Assembly (NCBI GenBank): GCA_034336665.1
Contig: CM067584.1
Location: 2,480,001 to 2,544,000, forward strand
Source: Luscinia megarhynchos
Lineage: Eukaryota; Chordata; Aves; Passeriformes; Turdidae
Reading direction: 5' to 3'
Length of the DNA: 64,000 bases
Shown here: piece by piece, positions 22,601 to 34,600 of the stretch
Layout: each line of letters opens with the position of its first letter
How positions within the stretch are numbered: the first letter of the stretch is position 1
Made by a program: the position numbers and the translations under genes
Notes under the pieces: model-generated
The model's input: only the letters and a program-made list of their open reading frames with translations
Told to the model about the DNA's origin: nothing
Databases searched by the model: none

Positions 22601-25600
22601 TGGGAATTCCATCCTGGGAATTCCATCCCTGAGGAAAGGGGCCAAGCCCCAGCCTGGGAAGAAACACTGAATTTTCCTGGTTTTTGCTGGGAATGATGGA
22701 TCACCCTCCACGGCCCTTCTGCAGCCACCTCATCCCTCATTCCCTCCCCTCCACAGCCCGGCCAAATCCAAGGATTTTCTGGCCAAATTAATGGATTTTC
22801 TGGCCAAATTAATGGATTTTTCTGGCCAAATCCGCGGATTTTCTGGCCAAATCCATGGATTCTCCTCCGCTGGCTCCCAGTTTCTGCTGGCACCAAGGGG
22901 AGTCTCCTAATTAGCCTAATTGCAGGGTGCTGCTAATTAGCAAATCCAAATCCTGGGTGAGGCTCAGCCCCCAGCTCCTCTGCATCCCCAAACCACCCCT
23001 GAACGGGGACAGGAATTTGGGGGGGTCTTTTGTCCCATTGTCCTGCTGTCCCCAAGTTGAGAGGCACCAGCACAGCCCTGCTGGGGATCCCAAAGGATTC
23101 AGGGATCCCAAAGGATTCAGGAATCCCCAGAATTCAGGGATCCCAAAGGATTCAGGGATCCCAAAAGATTCAGGGATCCCAAAGAATTCAGGGTTTCCAA
23201 AGGACTCAGGGATTCCCAGGATTCAGGGATCCCAAAGGATTCCGGGATCCTGAAGGATTCAGGGATCCCTAAGGATTCAGGGATCTCCAGGATTCAGGGA
23301 TCCCAAAGGATTCAGGGATCTCCAGGATTCAGGGATTCCCAATATTCAGAGATCCTGAAGGATTCAGGGATCCCAAAGGATTCAGGGATTCCCAGGATTC
23401 AGGGATCCCAAAGGACTCGGGAATCCCCAAGATTCAGGGATCCCCAGGATTCAGAGATCCCAAAGGACTCGGGAATCCCCAAGATTCAGGGATCCCCAGG
23501 ATTCAGAGATCCCAAAGGATTCAGGAATCCCCAGAATTCAGGGATCCCAAAGGATTCAGGGATCCTGAAGGATTCAGGAATCCCCAGGATTCAGGGATCC
23601 CAAAGGATTCAGGGATTCCCAAGATTCAGAGATCCCAAAGGATTCAGAGATCCCCAAGATTCAGGAATCCCAAAGGATTTAGAGATCCCAAAAGATTCAG
23701 GGATCCCAAAATATTCAGGGATTCCAAAGGATTCAGGGATTCCCAGGATTTAGGGATCCCAAAGGATTCAAGGATCCCCAGGATTCAGGGATTCCCAAGA
23801 TTCAGGGATCTCCAGGATTCAGGGATCCCAAAGGATTCAGGGATCCCAAAGGATTCAGGAATCCCCAGAATTCAGGGATCCCAAAGGATTCAGAGATCCC
23901 AAAATATTCAGGGATCCCAAAGGATTCAGGGATTCCCAGAATTCAGAGATCCTGAAGGATTCAGGGAAAAAAAAATCCAGGATGGGGCAGGGATGGATGG
24001 TTTGGATTTTCTCCAGAGGATGGACACAGCTCGAGGGGGAAAAGGGGATTTAAGAGGCGGGGAAAGGAGGATTTAGGTGGGCAAAGGAGGATTTGGGAGG
24101 TGGGGAAAAGGGGATTGGAGAGGCGAGGAAAAGGAGGATTTAGGTGGGGAAAAGAAGATTTAAGAGATGGGGGAAAGAGGGTTCAAGAGGCAGGGAAAAG
24201 GAGGATTCAGGCGGGAAAAGGGGATTTAAGAGACGGGGAAAAAGAGAATTTAAGAGGTGAGGGACACCTGGGTCTCTTTACTTCCCCCGGTTTTGGGGGA
24301 TGCTTTGAGCCCTCCCTACACCCCAAATTCCCCCGGCCCCGCAGCGGCGAGCAGCAGATTCCCAGCACAGAGCCGGGATTTTGGGATCCATTGTCTCCCG
24401 GCCGGGAGCATCGCCCGTGCCCCGCCCGAGACCCGCAGGGACCCGGCTGCATTTTAATGGAGCCGCGGCTCGGGAAGCGCCGCTGCTGGGGAGCTCATTA
24501 ATAACGCACGAGCATGAAAATTTCATGAGCGGAGACGGAAAAGGGGCCGAGGAGCTGGGGACGGGGGGCTGGGGCCACCAGCTGTCCCCACGGCCGCTGG
24601 GGACAGGGGAGGAGCAGGACTGGGGAGGGGGTTGGGTGCTCACACAGAATTCCCAGCTGGAATTTTCCCCTTCTCCTGATTTTTTCGGCATCCAGCCGGG
24701 ATGAGCATCCCTGTGTGGGGAGGGGGCAGAGGACTTTTTACACGGTTTGGATTTTCTCCAGAGGATGGACGCAGCTCGGGGGGGAAAAAGGGGATTTAGG
24801 AGGTGGGGAAATGAGGATTTAGGTGGGGAAAGGAGGATTTATGTGGGGAAAGGAGGATTTAGGCGGTGGGGAAATGAGGATTTAGGAGATGGGGAAAGGA
24901 GGATTTAGGTGGGGAAGGGAGGATTTAGGAGGTGGGGAAAAGGGGATTGAAGAGGCGAGTTACTCGCGGGTTACACACGAGTTACTCGCGGGTTACACAC
25001 GGGTTACTCGCGTGTTACACACGGGTTACTCGCGGGTTACTCGCGGGTTACACAGCCCCTGCTCCCAATTATCCCTGCAGGATACAGCTCCAAAATCTCC
25101 TGCGCTTCAGCGCTCGGGGCTGGGTGTCCCCGGAGTCCCCAGGGAGGGGGGGCAGCAGCACCGGGGTCACCGCGGTGGTCACGGCACCTCCGCTCGCCCC
25201 TTCCCCCATCCCCAAAATCTGCAGCCGCGCTCTTCCTGCTCCTCCCCGGATAAATCGGGGTGTCTAATCCCCGCTCCAGACTCGCTGCTCTCCAGACTTC
25301 CCGGCAGCTCCGACGTTTTCCTGACGCCAATTTAATCCCAAAAAAAAGCGGCCGGGAGACGGGAGGGGGTGGCAGCGTCATCCCAAAAACCCCGCGTCGA
25401 GCTCGGGGGGAAAATTGGCCTGGAAAAAGCTGGAAAATTCAGCCCGGGGGCTGGAGGGCGGTGGGTGACAGCGGGGACACGCACAGGTGTCCCCAGGTGA
25501 GCTGGGCTCGGGTGTCCCCGAGGTGTGGGGACAGCGAGACCCCCCAAAATCCCGCAGCGGGGGGAATTCGGGGAAAGGTTCCGAGGGGAGGAGCCGAGGC

Positions 25601-28600
25601 AGCGCTGGGCTGGTTTGGGGTGGGGGTGGGGGAGGCACGGGAAGGTTGGGGGGGGGAAATGGGGAGAATCCAACGTGGAAAAGGGGAAAATCCAAACCCG
25701 GGGATGGCGGCGGAGTTTGGGTTCCCTGGAGGACAATTGGATGTGCCAAGGGACACTGGGATGTGCTAAGGGACACTGGGATGTGCCAAGGGACACTGGG
25801 ATGTGCCAAGGGACACTGGGATGTGCCAGAGGGACACTGGGATGTTCCAAAGGGACACTGGGATGTGCCAAAGGGACACTGGGATGTGCTATGGGACACT
25901 GGGATGTGCCAAGGGACACTGGGATGTTCCAAAGGGACACTGGGATGCCCCAAAGGGACACTGGGATGTGCCAAAGGGACACTGGGATGTGCCAAGGGAC
26001 ACTGGGATGTTCCAAAGGGACACTGGGATGTGCCAGAGGGACACTGGGATGCCCCAAAGGGACACTGGGATGTGGCAAGAGGCTCGGGGATGCTCCAAAG
26101 ATCTCAAAGACGCTCCAAGGATCTCAAAGATCCTCCAAGAGGCTCACGGATCTTCTAAAGATCTCAAAGATGCTCCAAGGGGCTCAGGGATGTTCCAAAG
26201 CTCTCAAAGATACTCCAAAGGGCTCAGGGATGCTCCAAGGATCTCAAAGATGCTCCAAGGGGCTCAGGGATGCTCCAAGGGGCTCAGGGATGCTCCAAGG
26301 ATCTCAAAGACGCTCCAAGGGGGTCAAAGATCCTCCAAGAGGCTCAGGGATGCTCCAAGGGGCTCAGGGATGTTCCAAAGATCTCAAAGATGCTCCAAGG
26401 GGCTCGGGGATGTTCCAAAGATCTCAAAGATGCTCCAAGGATCTCAAAGATGCTCCAAGGGGCTCGGGGATGCTCCAAGGATCTCAAAGATGCTCCAAGG
26501 GGCTCAAAGATCCTCCAAGAGGCTCAGGGATGCTCCAAGGGGCTCGGGGATGCTCCAAGGATCTCAAAGATGCTCCGAAGATCTCAAAGATGCTCCAAAG
26601 GGCTCAAAGATGCTCCAAGGGGCTCGGGGATGCTCCAAGAGGCTCAGGGATGCTCCAAGGGGCTCAAAGATGCTCCAAGGGGCTCGGGGATGCTCCAAGG
26701 ATCTCAAAGATCCTCCAAGAGGCTCAGGGATCTTCTAAAGATCTCAAAGATGCTCCAAGGGGCTCAGGGATGCTCTAAGGGGCTCGGGGATGCTCCAAGG
26801 ATCTCAAAGATGCTCCAAGGGGCTCAAAGATCCTCCAAGAGGCTCAGGGATGCTTCAAGGGGCTCATTGATGTTCCAAAGATCTCAAAGATGCTCCAAGG
26901 ATCTCAAAGATGCTCCAAGGACACAGGAACGTCCCCGGGCTCTCGGCATCCCTCTCCAGCCATTCCCAGAGCTCAGCTCCAGGCACTGCCCGGGGAGGGG
27001 TCACCAAACGGGGTCCTCCCCATCCTGAGGGTCCCAAACCCCCCCGGAACACCGAGAACTCCACGGGGATGGGAGAGGCTGGACTGGGATTGTGCCTCCC
27101 CCTCCTGCCCGCCCCAGCGCTGGGAACAACGGGAATCCCAGGAATTTCTATAATTTTATATAATTTTATATAATTTTATATAAACCCCGACTGGAGGCAG
27201 CCGGGGCCACGAGGTAAAATCCTAAATCCCACCTGGCGTGACCCGAAGGAGGAAGAACCCAGCCCAAAAACGCATCAAACCGCCCAGAACGCTGCTCGGG
27301 GCGCCGGATTTGGGGGGGAGCAGCAGGGAAGGGGAGGCGGGAGCAGCGGGAGGAGCAAAGGACGGAGCCCAGGGGAGGGAGGTGGAGGCTCCCCCCGGCT
27401 GGGAGCAGCTCTGTGCTCACAGAGAGGAGATAAAACACGGCGCTTTTATTACCTGAGAAAATTGAAGCGAGTCTGAATATATCAGAGAGACGAGAGGTGA
27501 CCGGCTCGTACGGGGAGGCTTCATAAAATTCCTCTCCTTCGGTGGGAGGAAAGGCAGAGAAAAAAAGGCAGAAAAAAGCAAATTAAAGCCCGTGGTGAAT
27601 AATCTCATGTGGCTCCAGGCACGGGAGGGAAAAGCAAAATGATTTTCAAGAGCTGGAATTAAAGGAAAAGGGGTTTTGGGAGCGGTTCAGGGAGTTTTGA
27701 TCACTTTTTGGTCCTGGTTTGGCAGCAAATGAGTTCCAAAGGATTCCAGGAGCTGGGGGAATTGGGGTTGGGAAGGTCGGTGTTCCATGGGGATGGACAC
27801 TGAGATCAAGGCTGGAAGTTTTTGGGGCTCACACTCAACTCTGAGTTCTTTTATTTGGTACAGAATCCCCTAAAAGCGCCTCAAAACCTCAAATAATCCC
27901 GCTGGTAGGGTGGTTTCCCGCCCCATTCCTTGGGAAAATGGGAATATCCGGCTCCGGGACATTCCCGGGAAATTTGGGAGTGGAAAACCCGTCTGGGATG
28001 TCCCCAGCGGTGTCACCGCTGCTCTCAGGGTGACGGAATTTGGGGAAAATGCCCCAAGGGCGGCTTTGGCTACCCCTGATCCCCACTGGGAATTGGGGAA
28101 AGGACCCAAATCCCGCTCAGCAGCGACATTCCCGGGAAATTTCGGGGGAAAAACTCCTCTGGGATGTCCCCAGTGATGTCACTGCTGCTCTCAGGGTGAT
28201 GGAATTTGGGGACAACGCCCCAAGAGCTGCTCCGGGAATGGGATCAGGACCCAAATCCCGCTCAGCAGTGACATTCCCGGGAAATTTCGGGGGGAAAAAC
28301 CCGTCTGGGATGTCCCCAGCGGTGTCACTGCTGCTCTCAGGGTGACGAAATTTGGGGAAAACGCTTTCCAAGGGACGCCTCCCGGGAATGGGATCAGGAC
28401 CCAAATTCTGCTCAGGAGCGACATTCCAGGAAAATTTCGGGGGAAAAACCCCTCTGGGATGTCCCCAGCGGTGTCCCCGCTGCTCTCAGGGTGATGGAAT
28501 TTGGGGAAAACGCCCCAAGAGCAGCTCCGGGAATGGGATCAGGACCCAAATCCCGCTCAGCAGTGACATTCCCGGGAAATTTCGGAGGAAAAACCCTCTG

Positions 28601-31600
28601 GGATGTCCCCAGTGGTGTCACCGCTGCTCTCAGGGTGACGGAATTTGGGGACAAAGCCCCAAGAGCTGCTCCGGGAATGGGATCAGGACCCAAATTCTGC
28701 TCAGGAGCGACATTCCCAGGAAATTTCGGAGGAAAAACTCCTCTGGGATGTCCCCAGTGATGTCGCCGCTGCTCTCAGGGTGATGAAATTTGGGGACAAC
28801 GCCCCAAGAGCTGCTCCGGGAATGGGATCAGGACCCAAATCCCGCTCAGCAGCGACATTCCAAGAAAATTTCGGGGGAAAAACCCCTCTGGGATGTCCCC
28901 AGCGGTGTCACCTCTCTCAGGGTGATGAAATTTGGGGACAACGCCCCGAGAGCGGCTCCTGCTCCTCACCGGGAAGGGGAACAGGACCCAAACCCCTCCC
29001 CAGGCCGTTCCCTCTCCCCTCCGCGCTTTTCCCGCTTTATTCCCGCTCGTTTCCAGCCCCGTCCCTCCCTCCCCATCAATAATTAAAGCCGCGCTTGGCT
29101 CCCGCTGCTTGCGAGCGAAATTACCGAGCGCGAACCGGGCGCTGGGTAAAAAAACCCCAAAAACGGGGCCGGAGCCCCCCTGAGAGCCGGGAGAGCCCCA
29201 AAATCCCCGCGGAAAGGCACAAATTCGGGTTCCCCGCTGCTTTTTGCCTCCTCCCCCTCCTCCAGGTACAATTCCCACTCCCGCAAAACTGGGAAGCTGC
29301 TCAGTGGAGGCGGGAAACAATTAACGTGTAATTCCTGCTCCGGGCCGGGTTTGGGGCTGGCTGACCCAGATTTGGAGGGAATTCACCCCGGGGGGGCTCA
29401 GGCGCGGCTCCCCCACATCCTCTGGAAGAGTTTTCCCCTCCTCAAATCCCATTTTCCCACCCTGGGGTTCAGCTCCCTCATCCTCAGGCGCGGCTTTCCC
29501 ACCTCGGGCGCCTTTCCCACCCAATTCCAGAATTCCCGGCCAGTTTTGGGCGGGAAAGGGGCTTTAAAAAATCTCATCCCAACCCCCCGCACAGGGCAGG
29601 GGAGCTCTTCTGCCAGTCCGGGTGATTTTGGGGCTTTGGGATCCTCCCGGGCTTTTGTTTCCCCCAACCCCAGCACTCCCAGCTGAATTTTTTGGTGTCC
29701 CGCCATTCCCAACTGAATTTTTTTGGGGATTCCCCATTCCCACCATCCCCAACTGAATTTTTTTTGGTGTCCCGCCATTCCCACCATCCCAAATTGAATT
29801 TTTTGGGGGCTCCCCATTCCCACCATCCCCAATTGAATTTTTTTTGGGAGTCTCCCCATTCCCACCATCCCCAACTGAATTCTTTTGGGGATTCCCCATT
29901 CCCACCATCCCCAGTTGAATTTTTTTTGGGTTCCCCCATTCCCACCATCCCAAATTGAATTCTTTTGGGGGATTCCCCATTCCCACCATTCCCAATTGAA
30001 TTTTTTTGGGGTCTCCCCATCCCCACCATCCCCATTTTGAATTGGAGTCCAATTCCCAAACTAATTTTTTTGGGGGATTCCCCATTCCCACCATTCCCAA
30101 TTGAATTTTTTTGGGGGTCCCCCATTCCCACCATTCCCAATTGAATTTTTTTGGGGTCTCCCCATCCTCAGCACCCCCAATTGAATTTTTTGGTGTCCCG
30201 CCATTCCCAACTGAATTCTTTTGGGGATTCCCCATTCCCACCATCCCCAATTGAATTCTTTTGGGGATTCCCCATTCCCACCATCCCCAATTGAATTCTT
30301 TTGGGGATTCCCCATTCCCACCATCCCCAATTGAATTTTTTGGGGGATTTCCCATTCCCACCATTCCCAATTGAATTTTTTTGGGGATTCCCCATTCCCA
30401 CCATCCCCAATTGAATTTTTTGGGGGGATTCCCCATTCCCACCATCCCCAAATTGAATTTTTTTGGTGATCTCCCCACATCCCCACCATCCCCAGGTGGA
30501 TTTTTTTGGGGTCTCCCCATCCTTAGGATTATCCTTTGGGGTCTCCCCATCCTCAGCATCCCCAGGTGCATTTTTTGGTGCGTCCCCCCATCCTCAGCAC
30601 GTCCAGGTGACTTTTTGGGGTCTCTCCATCCCCACCATCCCCAGGTGGAATTTTTTGGGTCTAGCCATCCTTAGGATTATCCTTTGGGATCTCCCCATCC
30701 CCACCACCGCAGGTGGATTTTTTTGGGGTCTCCTCATCCTTAGGATTATCCTTTGGTGTCCCCCCATCCTCAGCAGTGACATTTTTTGGTGTCCCTCTCA
30801 TATCCATCATCCCCAGGTAGATCCTTTGGGGTCTCCCCATCTCCACCACCCCCCAGGTGAATTTTTTGGGGTCTCCACATTCTCACCACCCCAGGTAGAT
30901 CCTTCGGGGTCTCCCCATCCCCACCATCCCCAGGTGGGTTTTTTGGGGTCTCCCCATCCTTAGGATTATCCTTTGGAGTCCCCCCATCCTCAGCACCCCG
31001 AAGTGACATTTTTTGGTGTCCCTCCCATCCCCACCATCCCCAGGTAGATCCTTTGGTGTCCCCCCATCCCCACCACCACTAGGTGAATTTTTTGGGGTCC
31101 CCCATCTCCACCACCCCAGGTGAATTTTTTGGTGTCCCCCCCTATCCCCACCAGCACCCTCAAGTGACATTTTTTTGGGTGTCTCTCCCATCCCCACCAT
31201 CCCCCAGGTAGATCCTTTGGGGTCTCCTCACCCCACCATCCCCAGGTGGATTTTTTTGGGGTCTCCCCATCCTTAGGATTATCCTTTGGAGTCTTCCCAT
31301 CCTCAGCACCCCCAGCTGAATTTTTGGGTGTCTCCACATCCTCACCACCCCCAATTGAATTCTTTTGGGGTCTCCCCATCCTTAGGATTATCCTTTGGAG
31401 TCTCCCCATCCTCAGCATCCCCAGGTGAATTTTTTTGGGTCTCCCCATCCTTAGGATCATCCTTTGGGGTCTCCCCATCCCCATCATCCCCAGATAGATC
31501 CTTTGGAGCCTCCCCATCCCCACCACCCCTAGGTGAATTTTTTGGTGTCCCCCCTATCCCCACCACCCCCAGGCGCACTTTTTGGGGTCTCCCCGCCCCC

Positions 31601-34600
31601 ACCACCCCAGCTGAACGTTTCGGCGCCCCCTTCTCTCTGCCCCCGTACCTTCGGCGAGCCCCAGGTGGATGCTCCAGTAGATCTGCAGGCACTGCAGCTC
31701 CCGCCTCATGCCGCGCTTGCAGCGGCAGGCGTGCAGCGCGCTCTCCTGCAGCACCTCCAGGGCCAGCTGGCACTCCTTGTTGGCCAGCAGGGTGTTCCTG
31801 TCGCGGCCCGCCAGGCACTGCCGCAGGGTGCGGTAGCGGGAGCTGCAGCCCGGCTCGCCCGCGCACAGCTCGTTGGCCCGCACGCAGTCCACGGGCGCTC
31901 GCCAGCCCGGCGGGGGCAGCGCCGGCGGCGACGGGGGCGCGGCCAGCGAGCGCAGCAGCTCATCTGGGCCGGGGAGAGCAGCGAGAGGGCGCGGGTGAGA
32001 GGGCACGGGGGAGAGGGGCACAGGGGAGGGCACAGGTGAGGGGACAGGTGAGAGGGGCACAGGTGAGAGGGGCACAGGGGAGAGGGGCACAGAGCAGGGC
32101 ACAGGGGAGAGGGCACGGGGAGAGGGGCACGGGGGAGAGGGGGCACAGAGCAGGGCACAGGGGAGAGGGGCACAGAGCAGGGGCACAGGGGAGAGGGGCA
32201 CAGGGGGAGGGCACAGGGGAGGGCACAGGTGAGACGGGCACAGGGGAGAGGGGCACAGAGCAGGGCACAGGGAGAGGGGGCACAGAGCAGGGCACGGGGT
32301 GAGAGGGGCACAGGGAAGAGGGGCACAGGTGGGGGGTACAGGTGGGGGGCACAGGTGAGGGCACAGGTGAGAGGGGCACAGGTGAGAGGGGCACAGAGCA
32401 GGGCACAGGGGAGGGGACAGGTGAGGGCACAGGTGATGAGGGCACAGGGGAGGACACAGGGGAGAGGGGCACAGGGGAGAGGGGCACAGGGGAGGGCACA
32501 GGTGAGGGAGACACAGGTGAGCACCCCCGTCACACCCCCAGAGCATCCTCACCCCTGAGGGCACAGGTGATGGGGGGCACAGGTCAGGGCACAGATGAGG
32601 GGCACAGGTGAGCAGGGCACAGGTGAGGGCACAGGTGATGGGGGGCACAGGTGAGGACACAGGTAGGGGAGACACAGGTGAGCGCCCCCGTCTCCCCCCA
32701 GAGCTCCCTCACCCCAGTGAGGGCACAGGTGAAAGCGCAGGTGATGGGGACACAGGTGAGCAGCCCTGTCACCCCCCCCCAGAGCATCCTCACCCCTCTG
32801 AGGGCACAGGTGAGGAGGGACAGAGGAGAGCACAGGTGAGCAGGGCACAGAGCAGGGCACAGGTGATGGGGGCACAGGTGAAGGCACAGGTGGGGAAGAC
32901 ACAGGTGAGCACCCCTGTCACCCCCCAGAGATCCCTCACCCCAGTGAGGGCACAGGTGAGCAGGGCACAGGTGAGGGCACAGGTGAGCACCCCCGTCACC
33001 CCCCAGAGCATCCTCACCCCTGAGGGCACAGGTGAGGGCACAGGTGAGGGCACAGGTGAGGGGGGCACAGGTGAGCACCTCCCTCACTCCCCTCTCAGCA
33101 CTCCCTGCCCGTGGGATTGGGGTCGGGATCAGATTTTTTTTGATGAGATTTTTTTTAAGAGTTTTTTTTTATGAGATTTTTTTTGAAGCCCCTTTCCAGC
33201 CCAAACTATTTTGGGACTTCCCACCCCGAGGCATCCAGCCGGGAAATCCTGATTCCTGCAGGGAAACCTCCCCAGGGCATCGGAGACATTCCAGAGCCCC
33301 GCAGGGCCGGGAATTCTGGAATTCCATGGGAAAGGCGTGCCCGAGGCTGGGAGAGCCGGACCTGAGCACGAAGGAGTTTTGGCTGGCTCAGATTTATCAC
33401 TTCGGGCTTTAATTTGCTTTTTCTGCCTTTTTTCTTCTTTTTCTGCCACCAAAGGAAAGGAATTTTACCAAGGGGGGGTTCCCTGCCCGGACACCCGAGC
33501 TCAGCCCAGCCCAGCTAAACCCAGCCTAAAAATCCTGGAATTGTCGGGGTTGGAAATGGATTTAAAGGTCGAGCTGAGAGCCTGGGAACGCCAGGGAATT
33601 TTGGAATTGTCGGGATTGGCAGGAGTTTTAGAGGTCAAACTGGAAGAGGCTGGGAACGCCAGGGAATTTTGGAATTGTCGGGGTTGGGAGGGATTTTAAA
33701 GGTCGGGCTGGAAATTCCACGGAATCTCGGGGTGGTTGCACTTGGGAGGGGTTTTAGAGGAACTGGAAGAGCCTGGGAACGCCAGGGAATTTTGGAATTG
33801 TCGGGGTTGGGAGCTGAAAGAGGGGAAACTGCGGCTGCAGCAGCAGGAACTCCTCTCTGTGAGGATCAGGGGGCGCTGGGATGGAATTTCCGAGGAGCTG
33901 CGGCTGCCCCGGGGTCCTGGAATGCCCAGGGGCGGCTCGGAGCGCTGGGTGAGATCCCACAACCTCGGAATTCTGCTTCGGGTGGGAAGGGACCCTCAGG
34001 GGATTTTAGGGACACTTCCCCACCCCAGGCTGCCCCAAACCCGGCCGGGAGCACCTCAGGGATGCCACAGCTGCGGGGGGATGTGCGGGGTTCACCCCAC
34101 ACCTCACCTCGGGCATTTTTTGTCCCTTATCCCACCCAAACCAGCGCGATCCCAAAATTCCCGCAGCTCGGCGGGAGCAGCGAGTCCGTCGCGATTCTCT
34201 TCGGGCTGGGTTTGGCCGCTCATCTTTTTTAGGATTTTTTATTTTTTTTTTTAGGGCGTCTGACTCAGGGTTTTGGAGCGCTCGGCCCTGGCAGGGGCCG
34301 CGGGGCAGCTGCAGCTCCCACCCGGCTCCTGTCGCTGTCCCTGTCCCTGTCGCTGTCCCTGTCGCTGTCCCTGTCCCCTCCTGTCGCTGTCCCCTCCTGT
34401 CGCTGTCCCTGTCGCTGTCCCTGTCGCTGTCCCCTCCTGCCGCTGTCCCTCCTGTCGCTGTCCCTCCTGTCGCTGTCCCCTGTCGCTGTCCCTGTCGCTG
34501 TCCTTGTCCCTCCCCGCCCCCCCATCCCCACACCTCTCCCACCCTTCCCATCATTTCCGAATCTGCTTTTTCCCCCCCCCGGGAATAAATTCCTGCTAAA

